DNA from: Paraburkholderia fungorum
GTDB lineage: Bacteria; Pseudomonadota; Gammaproteobacteria; Burkholderiales; Burkholderiaceae
Reading direction: 5' to 3'
NCBI RefSeq assembly: GCF_902833645.1
Contig: NZ_CADFGE010000009.1
Location: 275,719-339,718 of the forward strand
Length of the DNA stretch: 64,000 nucleotides
In this document: in pieces, positions 25,254-34,818 of the stretch
How positions within the stretch are numbered: position 1 is the first letter of the stretch
Layout: each line of letters starts with the position of its first letter
Notes under the pieces: model-generated
What the model was told of the DNA's origin: nothing
Seen by the model: only the letters and a program-made list of their open reading frames with translations
Databases searched by the model: none
Translations under genes and position numbers: made by a program

Positions 25254-25982
25254 TCAGGCCTTCGTTTTCTTCGGCGAGCGGAAACGATCGCCAACGCCAA
25301 GCATTTCGACAACCTCTTCGGTCAACGCACTTACTTCGGAAGCGGCAGGACGGAAAGCGCGATGCGGCGCATATGCGGTGGCACCGACGGCATACGCCTG
25401 CGGGTAGCATTCGCGCATCCGGATGTAGGTCTTGAACAACGGATAACCCTTTTCTTTAATTTCGTCGTGACACAGCGTAAACAGCATCCGGCGTTCGTCC
25501 GCGACCTGATTCAGAAGGTAGGCAAACTTGAGATCCGGGTTGTCCTCCTCTTGCACGAGGTGGATTTGGTCCATGAGGACTTTCGTTGCGCCGAAGTCCA
25601 TCGTGTTTGGGCGCAAAGGAATCACAATCAAGTCACTGATGATCAGCATCTGCGAAACCTTCTTGTCCACCTGCGGACGGCCGTCGATGATGATGAAATC
25701 ATACGAAGACATGAGCTTTTCGATCTCCCGCGGCGCTTTGTCGGTCGCAGCTGCAAGATTGCTGTACGGGAACGGGATGTCCTCCCCGTTATTGAACCAG
25801 CTGACAATCGTGTTTTGCGGATCAATGTCGACGACCATCACGCGGGCGCCGAATTGATGCAGGCCCGCCGCGAGATTCATCACCGTCACAGACTTGCCGC
25901 TGCCGCCCTTCTGGTTGGTTACGAAAATGATCTTCGCTCCGGCGCCCTGATCTTCCCCGCCCTTCTCTGCTTTTGTACTCAT
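25254..25982 (-). CDS. parA: ParA-family partition ATPase
   Basis: 242 residues. The deviant Walker A KGGSGKS sits at 25-31, the A' motif is VVDIDPQNT and Walker B is FIIIDGRP. It has no N-terminal HTH extension, so it is a short (type Ib-like) ParA that cannot by itself repress through an HTH. It binds DNA non-specifically when ATP-bound and moves ParB-bound plasmid copies. First gene of the par operon; a 26-bp palindrome lies 24 bases upstream of its start, so ParB probably autoregulates. Confidence 0.93.
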   Translation of the reverse strand: MSTKAEKGGEDQGAGAKIIFVTNQKGGSGKSVTVMNLAAGLHQFGARVMVVDIDPQNTIVSWFNNGEDIPFPYSNLAAATDKAPREIEKLMSSYDFIIIDGRPQVDKKVSQMLIISDLIVIPLRPNTMDFGATKVLMDQIHLVQEEDNPDLKFAYLLNQVADERRMLFTLCHDEIKEKGYPLFKTYIRMRECYPQAYAVGATAYAPHRAFRPAASEVSALTEEVVEMLGVGDRFRSPKKTKA

Positions 25983-26006
25983 CCGTTCCTCGCATGAACG
26001 TGGTTA

Positions 26007-27137
26007 GAAGAGTTTGTTCAAACAAACTCTTCGCCGCTCTCATCAGCATCACCTGATGACCAAATCCACCCGAAAATTCACGTTAAATATTCAAGGCGGA
26101 AAATTAGTTACGATGATAGTTGCCAATATGATGAGTTGCAAGTCGTCGAGCCATTCCCTTTGAATGTTTCGACGGTGCTCTAGAGTTTGTCCAAACAAAG
26201 CAGATCATGTCAGCCCCCCGAACAGCGAGGTACGCACACGCCTAGCGATCGACCGCCGCCTTCGACGTCGTATGCCGCTCCCAGCTTCCCGCCCTCCTCC
26301 CGGCCGACAAACGCCAAGCGAAATGCCCCACGAACTCTTTGCTCAAACAAACCGTCCTGCCATAGCCTAAATAGGCGCAGCCATAGCGCAGCGCCTGACT
26401 CTTCCGCCCTCGACTTCCAGGAAGCCCAATTGACCTGCCTCGTTACCGGCCAACTAACGGTCGCGAGGGAAAGTTTGTCCAAACAAACCGGTACGCCCAG
26501 CACATCGTCCAGGACCTCGCCCCGGTCCGCGCACACGTCTATCCGTATGCCCAGCTGGCGTCAGCGCCAGCTATGGGCGCTCAATGCAAACTGTAGAGCC
26601 TGGTGGCAGCTTTCCCGCGCGATAGCTCGAACAGGCGACGCTCTCAGACCCGTCGGTTGGTCGGCGCCTCGAGAGTTTGTTCAAACAAACTCCTGTCATT
26701 TCGCCCATGGCCTCGCGAGACCGTGCGACGGTCCGTCGTGCTCAGCGACATACATGCGGCTTTGTTCAAACAAAGTTGCGCACCTGCGCCGGGCGAATGC
26801 CTTTCAACAAACCGGCCAGCGGCTCATCGAAGTTTGTCTGAGCAAAGTTCGGTCGGCGCGTCTCGATTGACGGGACGCAAATCAATCTGCGGTTTGTTTG
26901 AACAAACCTGGACAGCGACTCGAACTCGCGTTTTGTGTAGGTGCGTGGCGGATGATCGAGCGACACAGATGGGCGCCCGGGCTAGTCTGCGGTCGGAGTT
27001 TGTTCAAACAAACTGCAGAGGAAGGGGAAGGGGAGAGTGGGGCGAGGTGCAACGTGTTACGTTGTCATGCGATTGACCTGTTCAATTTGACGGTTGATGG
27101 CTCGGGTAGGGCGGACGCGGAGTTTGTCTGAGCAAAC
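26007..27137. repeat. parS: Array of ten 16-bp palindromes, putative parS centromere
   Basis: Imperfect dyads of consensus GTTTGTTCAAACAAAC start at 26012, 26185, 26337, 26473, 26675, 26760, 26832, 26892, 26998 and 27122. The copies at 26012, 26675 and 26998 are identical over 16 bp, and the first extends to 12-bp arms (26007-26032). Variants include GTTTGTCTGAGCAAAC. Spacing is irregular (60-202 bases). There is no gene in this stretch. Position directly upstream of parA and dyad form indicate ParB binding sites. It is not a CRISPR, since the repeats are short and the spacers irregular. Confidence 0.85.
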
Positions 27138-27833
27138 TGTTGACTGCCCGCCTGTGCTCATCTTATTCTTGCTGCAGGTCTGCTCGGCCTCAAACGAGCA
27201 TCAGGTTCGCAATTCTCACTGCTGCGAAAGTTTCCTCGCCAGCCAGGCACTAAAGACCCGCGTTCGGTAGCACTGCGCAGACCTTGCCGGTCCTGGCGCT
27301 AGGGGGTTACCGCTCCAGCCTCTTCTTGGAATTGCTACTACGTAAGTAGGCCCACCCGCGTCGCTCAGGCTCGCCACGGCTGACCATCCAATTCAAGCGC
27401 GCGGATCCTTAGCTGTTGCGCTCTTAGGGAAAGCTTGCGGTCTGGAAGGGCGCGCGTACTGTTGATCACCCCTCGGATCTGGTTGAAGGCACTTAGCGAG
27501 GTTAGACTCACTGCGCTTTTGCTCACGTCAGTTGCCGCCCGGTTATTCCTGCGGCGAAAACCTGCTTCGTGGTTTCTTGCCGATGTCCGACATTAACCTT
27601 TTAGGGTGATTCGACGCCGCGGGTGCTTCCAAGACCATAGCGCATGCATGGCTCTTTTTTGTTGCTGTCTCATTGTCGTGGGCCGAGACTTCCGATGTTC
27701 GTTAGCCAGCGCTCCAACAATATTTGGCAGAATGCACTGCGCGTGGTTTCAGTCTTTATATAAAACACTTCAACCCCTTTAATACGTTTACGCCGGCTGA
27801 ACTCCTTGCTGGGTAAGGCTTTCAGGGCGAACC
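27138..27833. other. Gene-free stretch between centromere and iterons
   Basis: About 700 bases with no supported gene. The right end (about 27750-27790) is AT-rich beside the first iteron and could be the DNA unwinding element of the origin. I did not find a perfect DnaA box. The remainder shows no repeat that I can recognise. Confidence 0.45.
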
Positions 27834-28590
27834 GGTGTACCCCTTTGGGACATCGGGTGGAAGCGTATGGGCTGAATGGTGAGTGGATATGGGGACAGGG
27901 TGTACGCCTATGGGGTTACAGGTGTGTGGGTATGGGCCGAAGGTGGGGCTTTATGGGGCGAAGCTGGGTTTAGCGTTTAGGTGGACGATGTTGGGAAAGC
28001 CCTGAGTTGTTGTAGGTGTGCTCTTTTGGGATGGCCTATACCCGGATGGGCGAGGTGCTGGACGTGGAGGTATTCGTTAAGGTGGTTGATCATGGGATTT
28101 TTACACCTACGAAAAGGTGGGGCCTTTTGGGATGATCGCCCCGATGTGATAGTGCGCTTCCTGCGATTGCCCCGCGAGGAGGCGGGCGGATCCGGACCGC
28201 GGCTTTCGGACACGTTGCGGCGCAGCAGGTGCCGGTTTGGCGAAGGATTGTCGGATGAGGGCCTACGCGCATTGAGCGAGCAATTAAGGGATACGTCTCG
28301 CGTTTAGCACGCCGGCGAGGTGTATAGCTATGGGAAGCGCACACCGGTTGCTTCAAAGCGTGACGGTGTAAGGTTATGGGGCCGCCATCGTCCTGGCTCG
28401 CGGGTGTACACATTTGGGCTTCATCTTCGTGGTGGGAGGTCGGTCGGTGTAACGTTATGGGACAAAATCGCCCCGTTACCCCGTAACCGCGGCCGCCGTG
28501 CATTCAAAGGTGTAGGATTTTGGGGTGCCCGGCGCAGTGGATACCAAAAAACTACACCATTCAATCGGGTAAAAGTGGATCGTTATGGTA
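27834..28590. repeat. oriV: Replication origin with about sixteen 17-bp iterons
   Basis: Direct repeats of approximate consensus GGTGTANNNNTTATGGG start at 27834, 27856, 27879, 27899, 27921, 27942, 27980, 28015, 28081, 28116, then 28319, 28365, 28403, 28445, 28509 and a degenerate copy at 28574. The first six are 20-23 bases apart, about two helical turns, and later ones are looser. All point toward the rep gene at 28807. A Rep_3 initiator next to iterons is the standard arrangement for such origins. No gene is supported inside. The gap at 28133-28318 separates two clusters. Confidence 0.88.
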
Positions 28591-28806
28591 AAGGCGATTG
28601 GGGATGTGAGCGCCGACTTCGAAAAACCTTTGATAAATCAAACTTCCCCGTCGGAGCGAGTCTCTGTCTGTAACTTGCCTGATTGACGCGCGGCCGCATA
28701 GCCGGTTCATCCCAAAGCACCCCACCTCGGAACGGTGTAACAATGCCGCACAGTTTTCCACCTTTCGGTACAATGGGGCCGACCCTCTAGCACAGGACCT
28801 GAGACC

Positions 28807-30132
28807 GTGGTTGCGAGAAAACGAACGACGCTGAGTGCGGGAAGGGCGGCTGATCAGTTCGGCCTGTTTCCAGATGTTGAGTTGCCTGAGCCCTATAAGA
28901 AGGCAGTCTCTGCAGTGCATATGGCGCCGAGAGAAGGCCCAATGACGCTGCAGCAGTACCGGGTGTTCGATGCGTTGCTGAAGCACGCCAATGACCAGTA
29001 TAAAGTCGATCCAACGCGAATTTGGTACACGATAAGTATTGGAGACTTGTCCAAGAAAATCGGCCTTGAGAACTCAAACAATACGCGGTACATCAAGGCG
29101 ATCATCGATGAACTCGTCACCTTTGGGGTGAACTGGGATTACTTGGCTGGACTCAACAAGGGCGAATGGAATTCGAGTGCTTTGCTGGCCGGTGCAAAGA
29201 TTTCCAAAGGCGGCGTACTGAATTACCACTACGCGGACAATTTACGTGAGCTTTTCATGAACCCGGAGATCTGGGCGTGGATAGATTTCCGAATCATGAA
29301 TCGCTTCAGTAAAGCGGTTACCGCGCCTGTCTATCAGAATGTTCTCAGGTACGCGGGAATCGGGAAGACCCCTGTACTTTCCGTTGATATATGGCGTGAT
29401 CTCATCGTCGGCATGGAGTGGCGCAGGGGATCGTACGCTGTGTATAAAGAGTTTAAGCGAGCCGTTCTTTTAAAGGCATTGGACGAGATCAACACGAAAT
29501 CGGACCACAACTTTGAACTGGTTGAGATCAAGGAAGGACGCTCAATTTCAGCTCTGCAATTCCTCGTCAAGGAAAAGGTTAAACAAGAGGTAATCGAGCC
29601 ATCAGACATCGAGGTGCTCTCATCCGTCAAGAAGCTCGGGGTGCCGTATTCGGAGGCCCGCAAGCTGCTGGCGACTTTTGGTACTGATGCTGTGACGAGG
29701 GCGGTCCAGTATGTGGAGCAACGCATGACCTCGAAGCTTGCACCGCTGGGTAGCGTTTCGGCCTACTTCCGGAATGCGCTAAAACAAGGCTATGCAGTGG
29801 GATCAGATAAGGTCGAAAGCGCGACAGCCGCAGCGTCTTCCAAACAGAGTGTGACGACCACTTCGGAGGAAGTGCATGCGCTGTTTGGCGCAGATCGAAG
29901 AGCGGAAAGCCGACGTTACTTCCTGGAACTCGATCCTGCGGAGCAGGCCGCATTGATCGATCGCTACAACGAGCAGCAGGAGACGGCTCTGCTGAAAATT
30001 ACATCGGCGTCAAAGATGAAAAAAGCTTCCGAAACTGCGTTCTTTACGTGGCTTGCAGACGACACTTGGGGCAAGCCGACTGACAGCGACGTTTTGCAAT
30101 TCTTGATGACGAAGGCGAAGGTCACCGTCTAG
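28807..30132 (+). CDS. rep: Rep_3-family replication initiator
   Basis: 441 residues. A RepB/Rep_3 winged-helix core spans about 30-260 (GPMTLQQYRVFDALLKHAND; ISIGDLSKKIGLENSNNTRYIKAII; FRIMNRFSKAVTAPVYQNVLRY; WRRGSYAVYKEFKRAVLLKALDEIN). The last 180 residues are an extension not found in the smallest initiators. It should bind the upstream iterons and open the origin, with copy control by iteron handcuffing. Start is GTG at 28807 after AGGACC. It is divergent from the par operon, and both lie at the centre of the plasmid-maintenance region. Confidence 0.88.
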   Translation: MVARKRTTLSAGRAADQFGLFPDVELPEPYKKAVSAVHMAPREGPMTLQQYRVFDALLKHANDQYKVDPTRIWYTISIGDLSKKIGLENSNNTRYIKAIIDELVTFGVNWDYLAGLNKGEWNSSALLAGAKISKGGVLNYHYADNLRELFMNPEIWAWIDFRIMNRFSKAVTAPVYQNVLRYAGIGKTPVLSVDIWRDLIVGMEWRRGSYAVYKEFKRAVLLKALDEINTKSDHNFELVEIKEGRSISALQFLVKEKVKQEVIEPSDIEVLSSVKKLGVPYSEARKLLATFGTDAVTRAVQYVEQRMTSKLAPLGSVSAYFRNALKQGYAVGSDKVESATAAASSKQSVTTTSEEVHALFGADRRAESRRYFLELDPAEQAALIDRYNEQQETALLKITSASKMKKASETAFFTWLADDTWGKPTDSDVLQFLMTKAKVTV

Positions 30133-30531
30133 CGTTCTAGCTGATAACGGAAAGCAACGCGTTCCTACGCGATACACGGTGAAGCAGCTATCCCGCCGGC
30201 TCGAAAAGACATTTTTTTGATGCGAAATGTCGCGCCGCTAAGTCGCAAATTCGAATCCGGCTACTGCGGCATCTCTGATATGTTCGCCTCCGTCGTTCTC
30301 ATCCGATGCTCCGCCGTCAATCCATTCCTGAAATTCGCATCGCCCTGCGAATGTGCGGCGAAGCGAATGGAAACTTGCCGTGAAAACAAGCGTCACATTC
30401 GCTCGTTCACGTCCGATCCTAACAACGCCGAGCAAGGACGCAGCCCCTAGTCATATCGCAGACTCAAAAGCTCCCATTTTCGCCACTCCATTCCGCGAAC
30501 AACCGAGGAGGGTGCTTTTTAACATGCGAAC
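30133..30531. other. Gene-free stretch after rep
   Basis: About 400 bases between rep and the first transfer gene. No supported gene and no clear hairpin. It presumably holds the promoter for the transfer genes, and an oriT could lie here, but no diagnostic repeat is seen. Confidence 0.4.
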
Positions 30532-31725
30532 ATGTACTTTCCCCTACGTTCCTCAACGGACCTCCTGCAACGAGTCGAAGCCGAGACGGGTCTTCTGACG
30601 CGCATCCGAAGCTCATCGGAAGCCAGGCCCGAGGTCTTCGCCAACTATTGGCAGCCCCTGATCACCGCCGTTGCGAAATACGTCCAGGAATGCCCTCTGG
30701 AGCAAATTTGCTTCTCTGAGCCGGGCGGACTTCTTCGATACGCCCTCATGTCGGGCTACTACGCGCTGCAAATCGGGAATCAACAATTCTTCACTGGAAA
30801 GCACGGTGCAGAGAAGCGCCGGATCCTTGTGCCTCAGTACAGATTCGCCGTGTTCTTCTCAACGCTGGCTGGCATACCGGCCGCGATGCATTCACGAGTG
30901 ATCATTCGAGCCGGGGACAAGACTTGGACCCCTTTCCATTCAAAACCGGCTCTTAGTGAGTGGGTTCGCGAACAGAATGCGACTAGGTTCAGCATCGAGT
31001 GGAGGCTGTCCGAACTGAAGGTGAGCCCAGCAAACGCTGTGGCGTGGGCCGCCGACGTCGTGGGCATTGGCACATGGCAAAACCTCGCGGAAGAAGTGGC
31101 CATGCTTGCCCACGACGCGATCTATCAGGTAGATCCGAAAACAGGCGAATCGCCGGTCACGACGTGCGTGCGTCAAGCGTATAGAACGGCTCGTGACTTT
31201 GAGACGCGCGCGATGACTGGGCGCTATCAGAAGAGTACCCTCCCAGACGGAATCACGCCTGAATCAATTCAAACGTTCGGGGATGGACTCGGAACTCCGG
31301 CTACCGGACTGGGCGCGCCAGCCGGTGGGCCTCCGCAAGGCGGTAACGCTCCGGCTGACGCAAAAGGGTCGTCTGAAGCGCCGGCGGCGTCGCCTGATGC
31401 ACCTGCGTCTCGTTCTTCTCCCTCAACGGACCAGCAACCGGCTGCGGAGGACACGAAGAAAGTCCTTGCGATGCCCAAGTATCCAGACATCGTCCTCGAT
31501 ATCTTCAAGGCCATCAGGGCCTTGGAGGACTATGAGCAGATCAAGAAATCCTGCAACGAGGTCGAATCCGGTATCGCTGTCCCGGTGACGATTTTCGCGA
31601 AGCATGGGCTGCCGGCCTCGAAGGTTCTGCAGATCCTCGAAGAAAACAAGCTCATCGTCGAGATATCTCCGACGAGAAAGAGTCTCATCCTTCAAAAAAC
31701 GGCCCGCGGCCTCCTGTTCGGGTGA
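30532..31725 (+). CDS. TraI_2/MOBH-like protein lacking a clear HD metal site
   Basis: 397 residues. The first 190 residues follow the TraI_2 (MOBH relaxase) layout (ITAVAKYVQECPLEQICFSEPGGLLRYALMSGYYAL, then RFAVFFSTLAGIPAAMHSRVI, then ATRFSIEWRL). In catalytic members the GGLL block is followed by H-rich motifs and a HD dyad (typically LLHDIGK); here that position reads TLAGIPA. A Pro/Ala/Ser-rich linker (about 245-310) leads to a C-terminal winged-helix-like domain (GIAVPVTIFAKHGLPASKVL) as in TraI_2_C. It is encoded immediately before traD, as in R27/ICE-type systems. Relaxase activity is doubtful. The GAGGAGGG site lies unusually far (about 18 bases) from the ATG. Confidence 0.6.
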   Translation: MYFPLRSSTDLLQRVEAETGLLTRIRSSSEARPEVFANYWQPLITAVAKYVQECPLEQICFSEPGGLLRYALMSGYYALQIGNQQFFTGKHGAEKRRILVPQYRFAVFFSTLAGIPAAMHSRVIIRAGDKTWTPFHSKPALSEWVREQNATRFSIEWRLSELKVSPANAVAWAADVVGIGTWQNLAEEVAMLAHDAIYQVDPKTGESPVTTCVRQAYRTARDFETRAMTGRYQKSTLPDGITPESIQTFGDGLGTPATGLGAPAGGPPQGGNAPADAKGSSEAPAASPDAPASRSSPSTDQQPAAEDTKKVLAMPKYPDIVLDIFKAIRALEDYEQIKKSCNEVESGIAVPVTIFAKHGLPASKVLQILEENKLIVEISPTRKSLILQKTARGLLFG

Positions 31726-31735
31726 AGACACCACG

Positions 31736-33583
31736 ATGAAAACTTACCACGACATGTTCCGACCGGCCTACGAGATCCCGGCAGCTATCGCTTGGGTGCT
31801 CGGTGGCGTCGTGTTGATCCTCAGCTGCACCTTGGCAGCCATGCCGCTTGAGTGGGCGGTGTTCGGCCTCGCGTGCTTCGCTTTTGCGGGCTGGCGTTGG
31901 GTGCAGGCTGCAGATCTCTTTCGATTTCGTCTGTCGCTCAGCGGGTATCGCGTTGAAGAGATCACCGTCGACGAGCTGATGGAGCGTTCCAAGGAAATGT
32001 CCGGTGCAAAGAAGCTCTACATCGGGAATGGATTTGATTGGGATCAGGAACAGGCAGAAATCAGCAAGCATCTGCTGCGTCGAGGCAAAGCCAATATACC
32101 GCCGCTCCCGAAGTGGCTACCGAAACGAATAGTCGAAGCAATGAAGCCTGTTGGATGGAAGCGTGTTGACGACAGCATGATTGGCGTGCCGTGGATCCAC
32201 GGCATCAATCCCGAAGAGCATCCGATCGGCGCGGGCTTCGAAACGCTTACGGGCCATACACTCGTGACAGGCACGACTCGATCCGGCAAGACGAAGTTCT
32301 ATGAAATGTTGCTCACGCAACTGGTCCATATGGGGAAGACAATAATTTTCGTCGACCCCAAAGGGGACAAGGACATCGAGAACCGTCTTCGTGACGAGTG
32401 CGCTCGGACCGGCCGCCGCTTCTATTACTTCCATCCGGCGCACCCATCGAGGTCGATCAGACTGAGCATTTTGGCGAACTGGAACAACATCTCGGACCTT
32501 GCATCGCGGATTTCTGAGCAAGTTGACGCAAACGGCTCGTTCCAAGCTTTCGCGTGGAAAACGCTGTACGGCATTATCCGTGGCGAGTTGATGGATGGGC
32601 GCAATCCGACGATTCGTTCGGTGAAACGTTGGGCGCAGGTCGGTGTGGAGGATCTGCTGGAGTCGATCCTTCGGAAATGGTTTTACAAGCATGTTGGGCC
32701 GACGTGGGAGCAAGACGCAAAGGCGTTTGCTGATCCTAAGAATCCGTCGCCGCTCCTCGCGTGGATTTCCCTTTACACGAAGACTTGTCAGGATAAGGAC
32801 ATTCCCTTCGACGAGACCATCGACGCACTGTGTGCAATGGTTAAGCACTCCAAAGAGCACTACTCGAAGATGATTCAGGTGCTCGAGCCGCTGCTTGAAA
32901 TGCTCGGCTCGGAAGAGGTCGGACGCATGCTGTCTCCTGATCCGACGGACGTCTTCGACGAGCGCGACATAATGGACACGCGCAAGATCATCGCTGAGGG
33001 CGCGGTGCTCTATGTGGGTCTCGATTCGCTGTCGAACACGACCATCGGCTCGGCGATCGGCTCCATCATTTTGGCGGACCTCGCATCTGTTTGTGGTGCG
33101 ATCTACAACTTCGAAGGCAAGAACGACGTTCACCTCTTCGTCGACGAAGCGTCCGAAGCACTGAACGCGCAATTGATCCAGATTCTCAACAAGGGTGGTG
33201 GCGCAGGCATGCAGTGCTACATCGCTACCCAAACTATTTCGGACTTCATTGCTCGGATGGGAAGCAGAGATAAAGCGATGCAGGTACTCGGCAACCTGAA
33301 CAACGTGATCACGCTCCGTCTCAAGGACTATGAGACTGCGAAATGGGTTGCTCAGTCATTCGGACAGACAGGCTTCCGGGACGAGTCGCGGTCCGTTAAC
33401 TCTGGGCGAAACAGCACGAGCCACCCGACGGATTTCTCGGGTTCTGGCTCACGGAGTATGAGTGTCAAAGATATCGCGCTCGTATCCGAAGATCTGCTGA
33501 CACGTCTTCCCCCCATGAACTACTTTGCCTTCATTGGCGGTAGTTGGTTGTACAAGGGCCGAGTGCCCATCATCAGCCGTTGA
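31736..33583 (+). CDS. traD: TraD/VirD4-family coupling ATPase
   Basis: 615 residues. Two N-terminal membrane spans (AIAWVLGGVVLILSCTLAAM; WAVFGLACFAFAGW) are followed by a RecA-like motor with Walker A GTTRSGKT (about 178-185) and Walker B HLFVDEAS (about 464-471), plus TQTISDFIARMG typical of TraD. The style fits the coupling proteins of SXT/PFL_4695-type elements. It recruits the relaxosome and drives DNA to the VirB channel. The start at 31736 is chosen because the preceding gene ends at 31725. A DUF4400 gene follows two positions on, as in related elements. Confidence 0.92.
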   Translation: MKTYHDMFRPAYEIPAAIAWVLGGVVLILSCTLAAMPLEWAVFGLACFAFAGWRWVQAADLFRFRLSLSGYRVEEITVDELMERSKEMSGAKKLYIGNGFDWDQEQAEISKHLLRRGKANIPPLPKWLPKRIVEAMKPVGWKRVDDSMIGVPWIHGINPEEHPIGAGFETLTGHTLVTGTTRSGKTKFYEMLLTQLVHMGKTIIFVDPKGDKDIENRLRDECARTGRRFYYFHPAHPSRSIRLSILANWNNISDLASRISEQVDANGSFQAFAWKTLYGIIRGELMDGRNPTIRSVKRWAQVGVEDLLESILRKWFYKHVGPTWEQDAKAFADPKNPSPLLAWISLYTKTCQDKDIPFDETIDALCAMVKHSKEHYSKMIQVLEPLLEMLGSEEVGRMLSPDPTDVFDERDIMDTRKIIAEGAVLYVGLDSLSNTTIGSAIGSIILADLASVCGAIYNFEGKNDVHLFVDEASEALNAQLIQILNKGGGAGMQCYIATQTISDFIARMGSRDKAMQVLGNLNNVITLRLKDYETAKWVAQSFGQTGFRDESRSVNSGRNSTSHPTDFSGSGSRSMSVKDIALVSEDLLTRLPPMNYFAFIGGSWLYKGRVPIISR

Positions 33584-33606
33584 TCTGGGCTGAGGAGAAA
33601 TGTCGA

Positions 33607-34149
33607 ATGACTGAAATCACAGAAAAAATGGTTGCACCGGTGGCGATGTCCAAAGTGGCTCGCGAGGGGATGCTGTTCCCAAAGGCGCGGGATATCTGGC
33701 TCGACCACTCTTTGCTTGAGTCCGCGTCGGATAGCGTAGCCGCGCATTTGAGTGGTGCGCTGCCCGGACGAGATGGCCCACTTCTTCGTGATTGTCTGAT
33801 CGATGCCGTTTCGGCATATCGAGCAACCGAGAAGCAAGGGGAGATGGAAGCCTTTGTCGCCTATCTCGTCGCGCTTTTGCGTCGGGCGACCGATGTATTC
33901 GATCTAAGCGTCGAGGCCCGCGTTGTCGATGGCGTGGTGTCATGGGATCCGTTGAGGGAGCCGCTTCTGACCTTCGTTACGCGAAATGGCGACGGTGAGA
34001 TCACGGTCGTTCGTCGACCCACTGAGGATGGTGTCGAGAACGATCGTGACGAGTCCACCGTGCTGCTCGTGGCCCGACTTATGCCCGAGCCAATCGCTCG
34101 TCGCGTAGTGCGGCATGTGATGGCGCAAGCAAAGAACTCCGGCATCTGA
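33607..34149 (+). CDS. Hypothetical protein between TraD and DUF4400 protein
   Basis: 180 residues, soluble, no signal peptide. N-terminal MTEITEKMVAPVAMSKVARE; a helical middle (FVAYLVALLRRATDVFDLSV); a beta hairpin (LTFVTRNGDGEITVVRR); and a helical end (VARLMPEPIARRVVRHVM). GAGGAG precedes the ATG. The gene lies 23 bases after traD and one base before the DUF4400 gene, so it is probably a transfer accessory factor of the coupling complex. Family not recognised. Confidence 0.6.
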   Translation: MTEITEKMVAPVAMSKVAREGMLFPKARDIWLDHSLLESASDSVAAHLSGALPGRDGPLLRDCLIDAVSAYRATEKQGEMEAFVAYLVALLRRATDVFDLSVEARVVDGVVSWDPLREPLLTFVTRNGDGEITVVRRPTEDGVENDRDESTVLLVARLMPEPIARRVVRHVMAQAKNSGI

Positions 34150-34150
34150 T

Positions 34151-34783
34151 ATGGCTAAGATCCGAGACAATCCGTTTGCCGGGAAGGTCTATTTCTGGTG
34201 GATCATCGCACCGATCCTCACGCTTCTGATCTGCCCAATCTTCATGCAGGAGGACAGCTTCAAGATTGCACCCTCCGAGCTCGAGTTCGTGACCAGTTGT
34301 CGTTCCAACGTGGACGCTATTACGCAGAACGCGACCGACGTGTTCCAGTCGTGGTTCGTCAGCACGGGGATGGTGCATCTGACCGTCAACGACTATCAGA
34401 AAGCGGAAGATTCGGGTTACAAGGGGTATGCGTGGGCCGGCTCGATTATGGATGGCTACATGGAGAGGGTGTGGCGGTACATGTATCGGGTTATCTGGAG
34501 ATGGGTGGCTTTCTGGCCATTCTATGCCGTGGGCCTAGTCGGCATTTTCCTTCCCTGTGTAGTGGATGGCGTAGTCGTTCGTTCCGTGAAGCGGAGCGAA
34601 TTCGGTCTCTATAACCCCGTCGGCTTCAATCTTAGTGGCTCGGCCGCGGCGATTTTCATCGGGTGGCTGTTCTTCTTCCCATTTAGCCCTTGGCCACTGG
34701 GACACTGGATCGTCTCCAGTCTATTCATTGGCTTGGGAGTGATGACTTGGCTCACCGTAGGCAGCTTCCAGAGCCGCAGCTGA
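34151..34783 (+). CDS. DUF4400-type conjugation membrane protein
   Basis: 210 residues with about four membrane segments (YFWWIIAPILTLLICPIFM; FWPFYAVGLVGIFLPCVVDGVVV; GSAAAIFIGWLFFFPFSPW; VSSLFIGLGVMTWLTVG) and a periplasmic loop with one Cys. The pattern SIMDGYMERVWRYMYRVIWRW and PCVVDGVVVRSVKRSEFG is that of DUF4400 proteins, found beside TraD in integrative and conjugative elements. Role unknown; probably part of the coupling-protein membrane complex. Confidence 0.75.
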   Translation: MAKIRDNPFAGKVYFWWIIAPILTLLICPIFMQEDSFKIAPSELEFVTSCRSNVDAITQNATDVFQSWFVSTGMVHLTVNDYQKAEDSGYKGYAWAGSIMDGYMERVWRYMYRVIWRWVAFWPFYAVGLVGIFLPCVVDGVVVRSVKRSEFGLYNPVGFNLSGSAAAIFIGWLFFFPFSPWPLGHWIVSSLFIGLGVMTWLTVGSFQSRS

Positions 34784-34818
34784 CTCACCCATCCCGTAAA
34801 AGCTCACCTGTCTTTTGG

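Noticed and set aside
24387..25997. 536-codon plus-strand frame opposite parA and parB
   Set aside because: Antisense shadow of two clear partition genes; its own translation matches no family.
26187..27131. Plus-strand open frames across the palindrome array
   Set aside because: They overlap the repeats, have unusual composition and no ribosome sites or homology; best explained as chance in GC-rich DNA.
26007..27137. Short repeated palindromes as a CRISPR array
   Set aside because: Repeats are 16 bp dyads with variable bases and spacers of 40-190 bases, beside parA. This is a partition site, not a CRISPR.
28090..28503. Minus-strand frame across the iterons
   Set aside because: The region is repeat DNA of the origin; the frame encodes only repeat-derived sequence.
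32117..33232. 371-codon minus-strand frame inside traD
   Set aside because: Antisense shadow of the TraD motor domain; no motif and no ribosome site.
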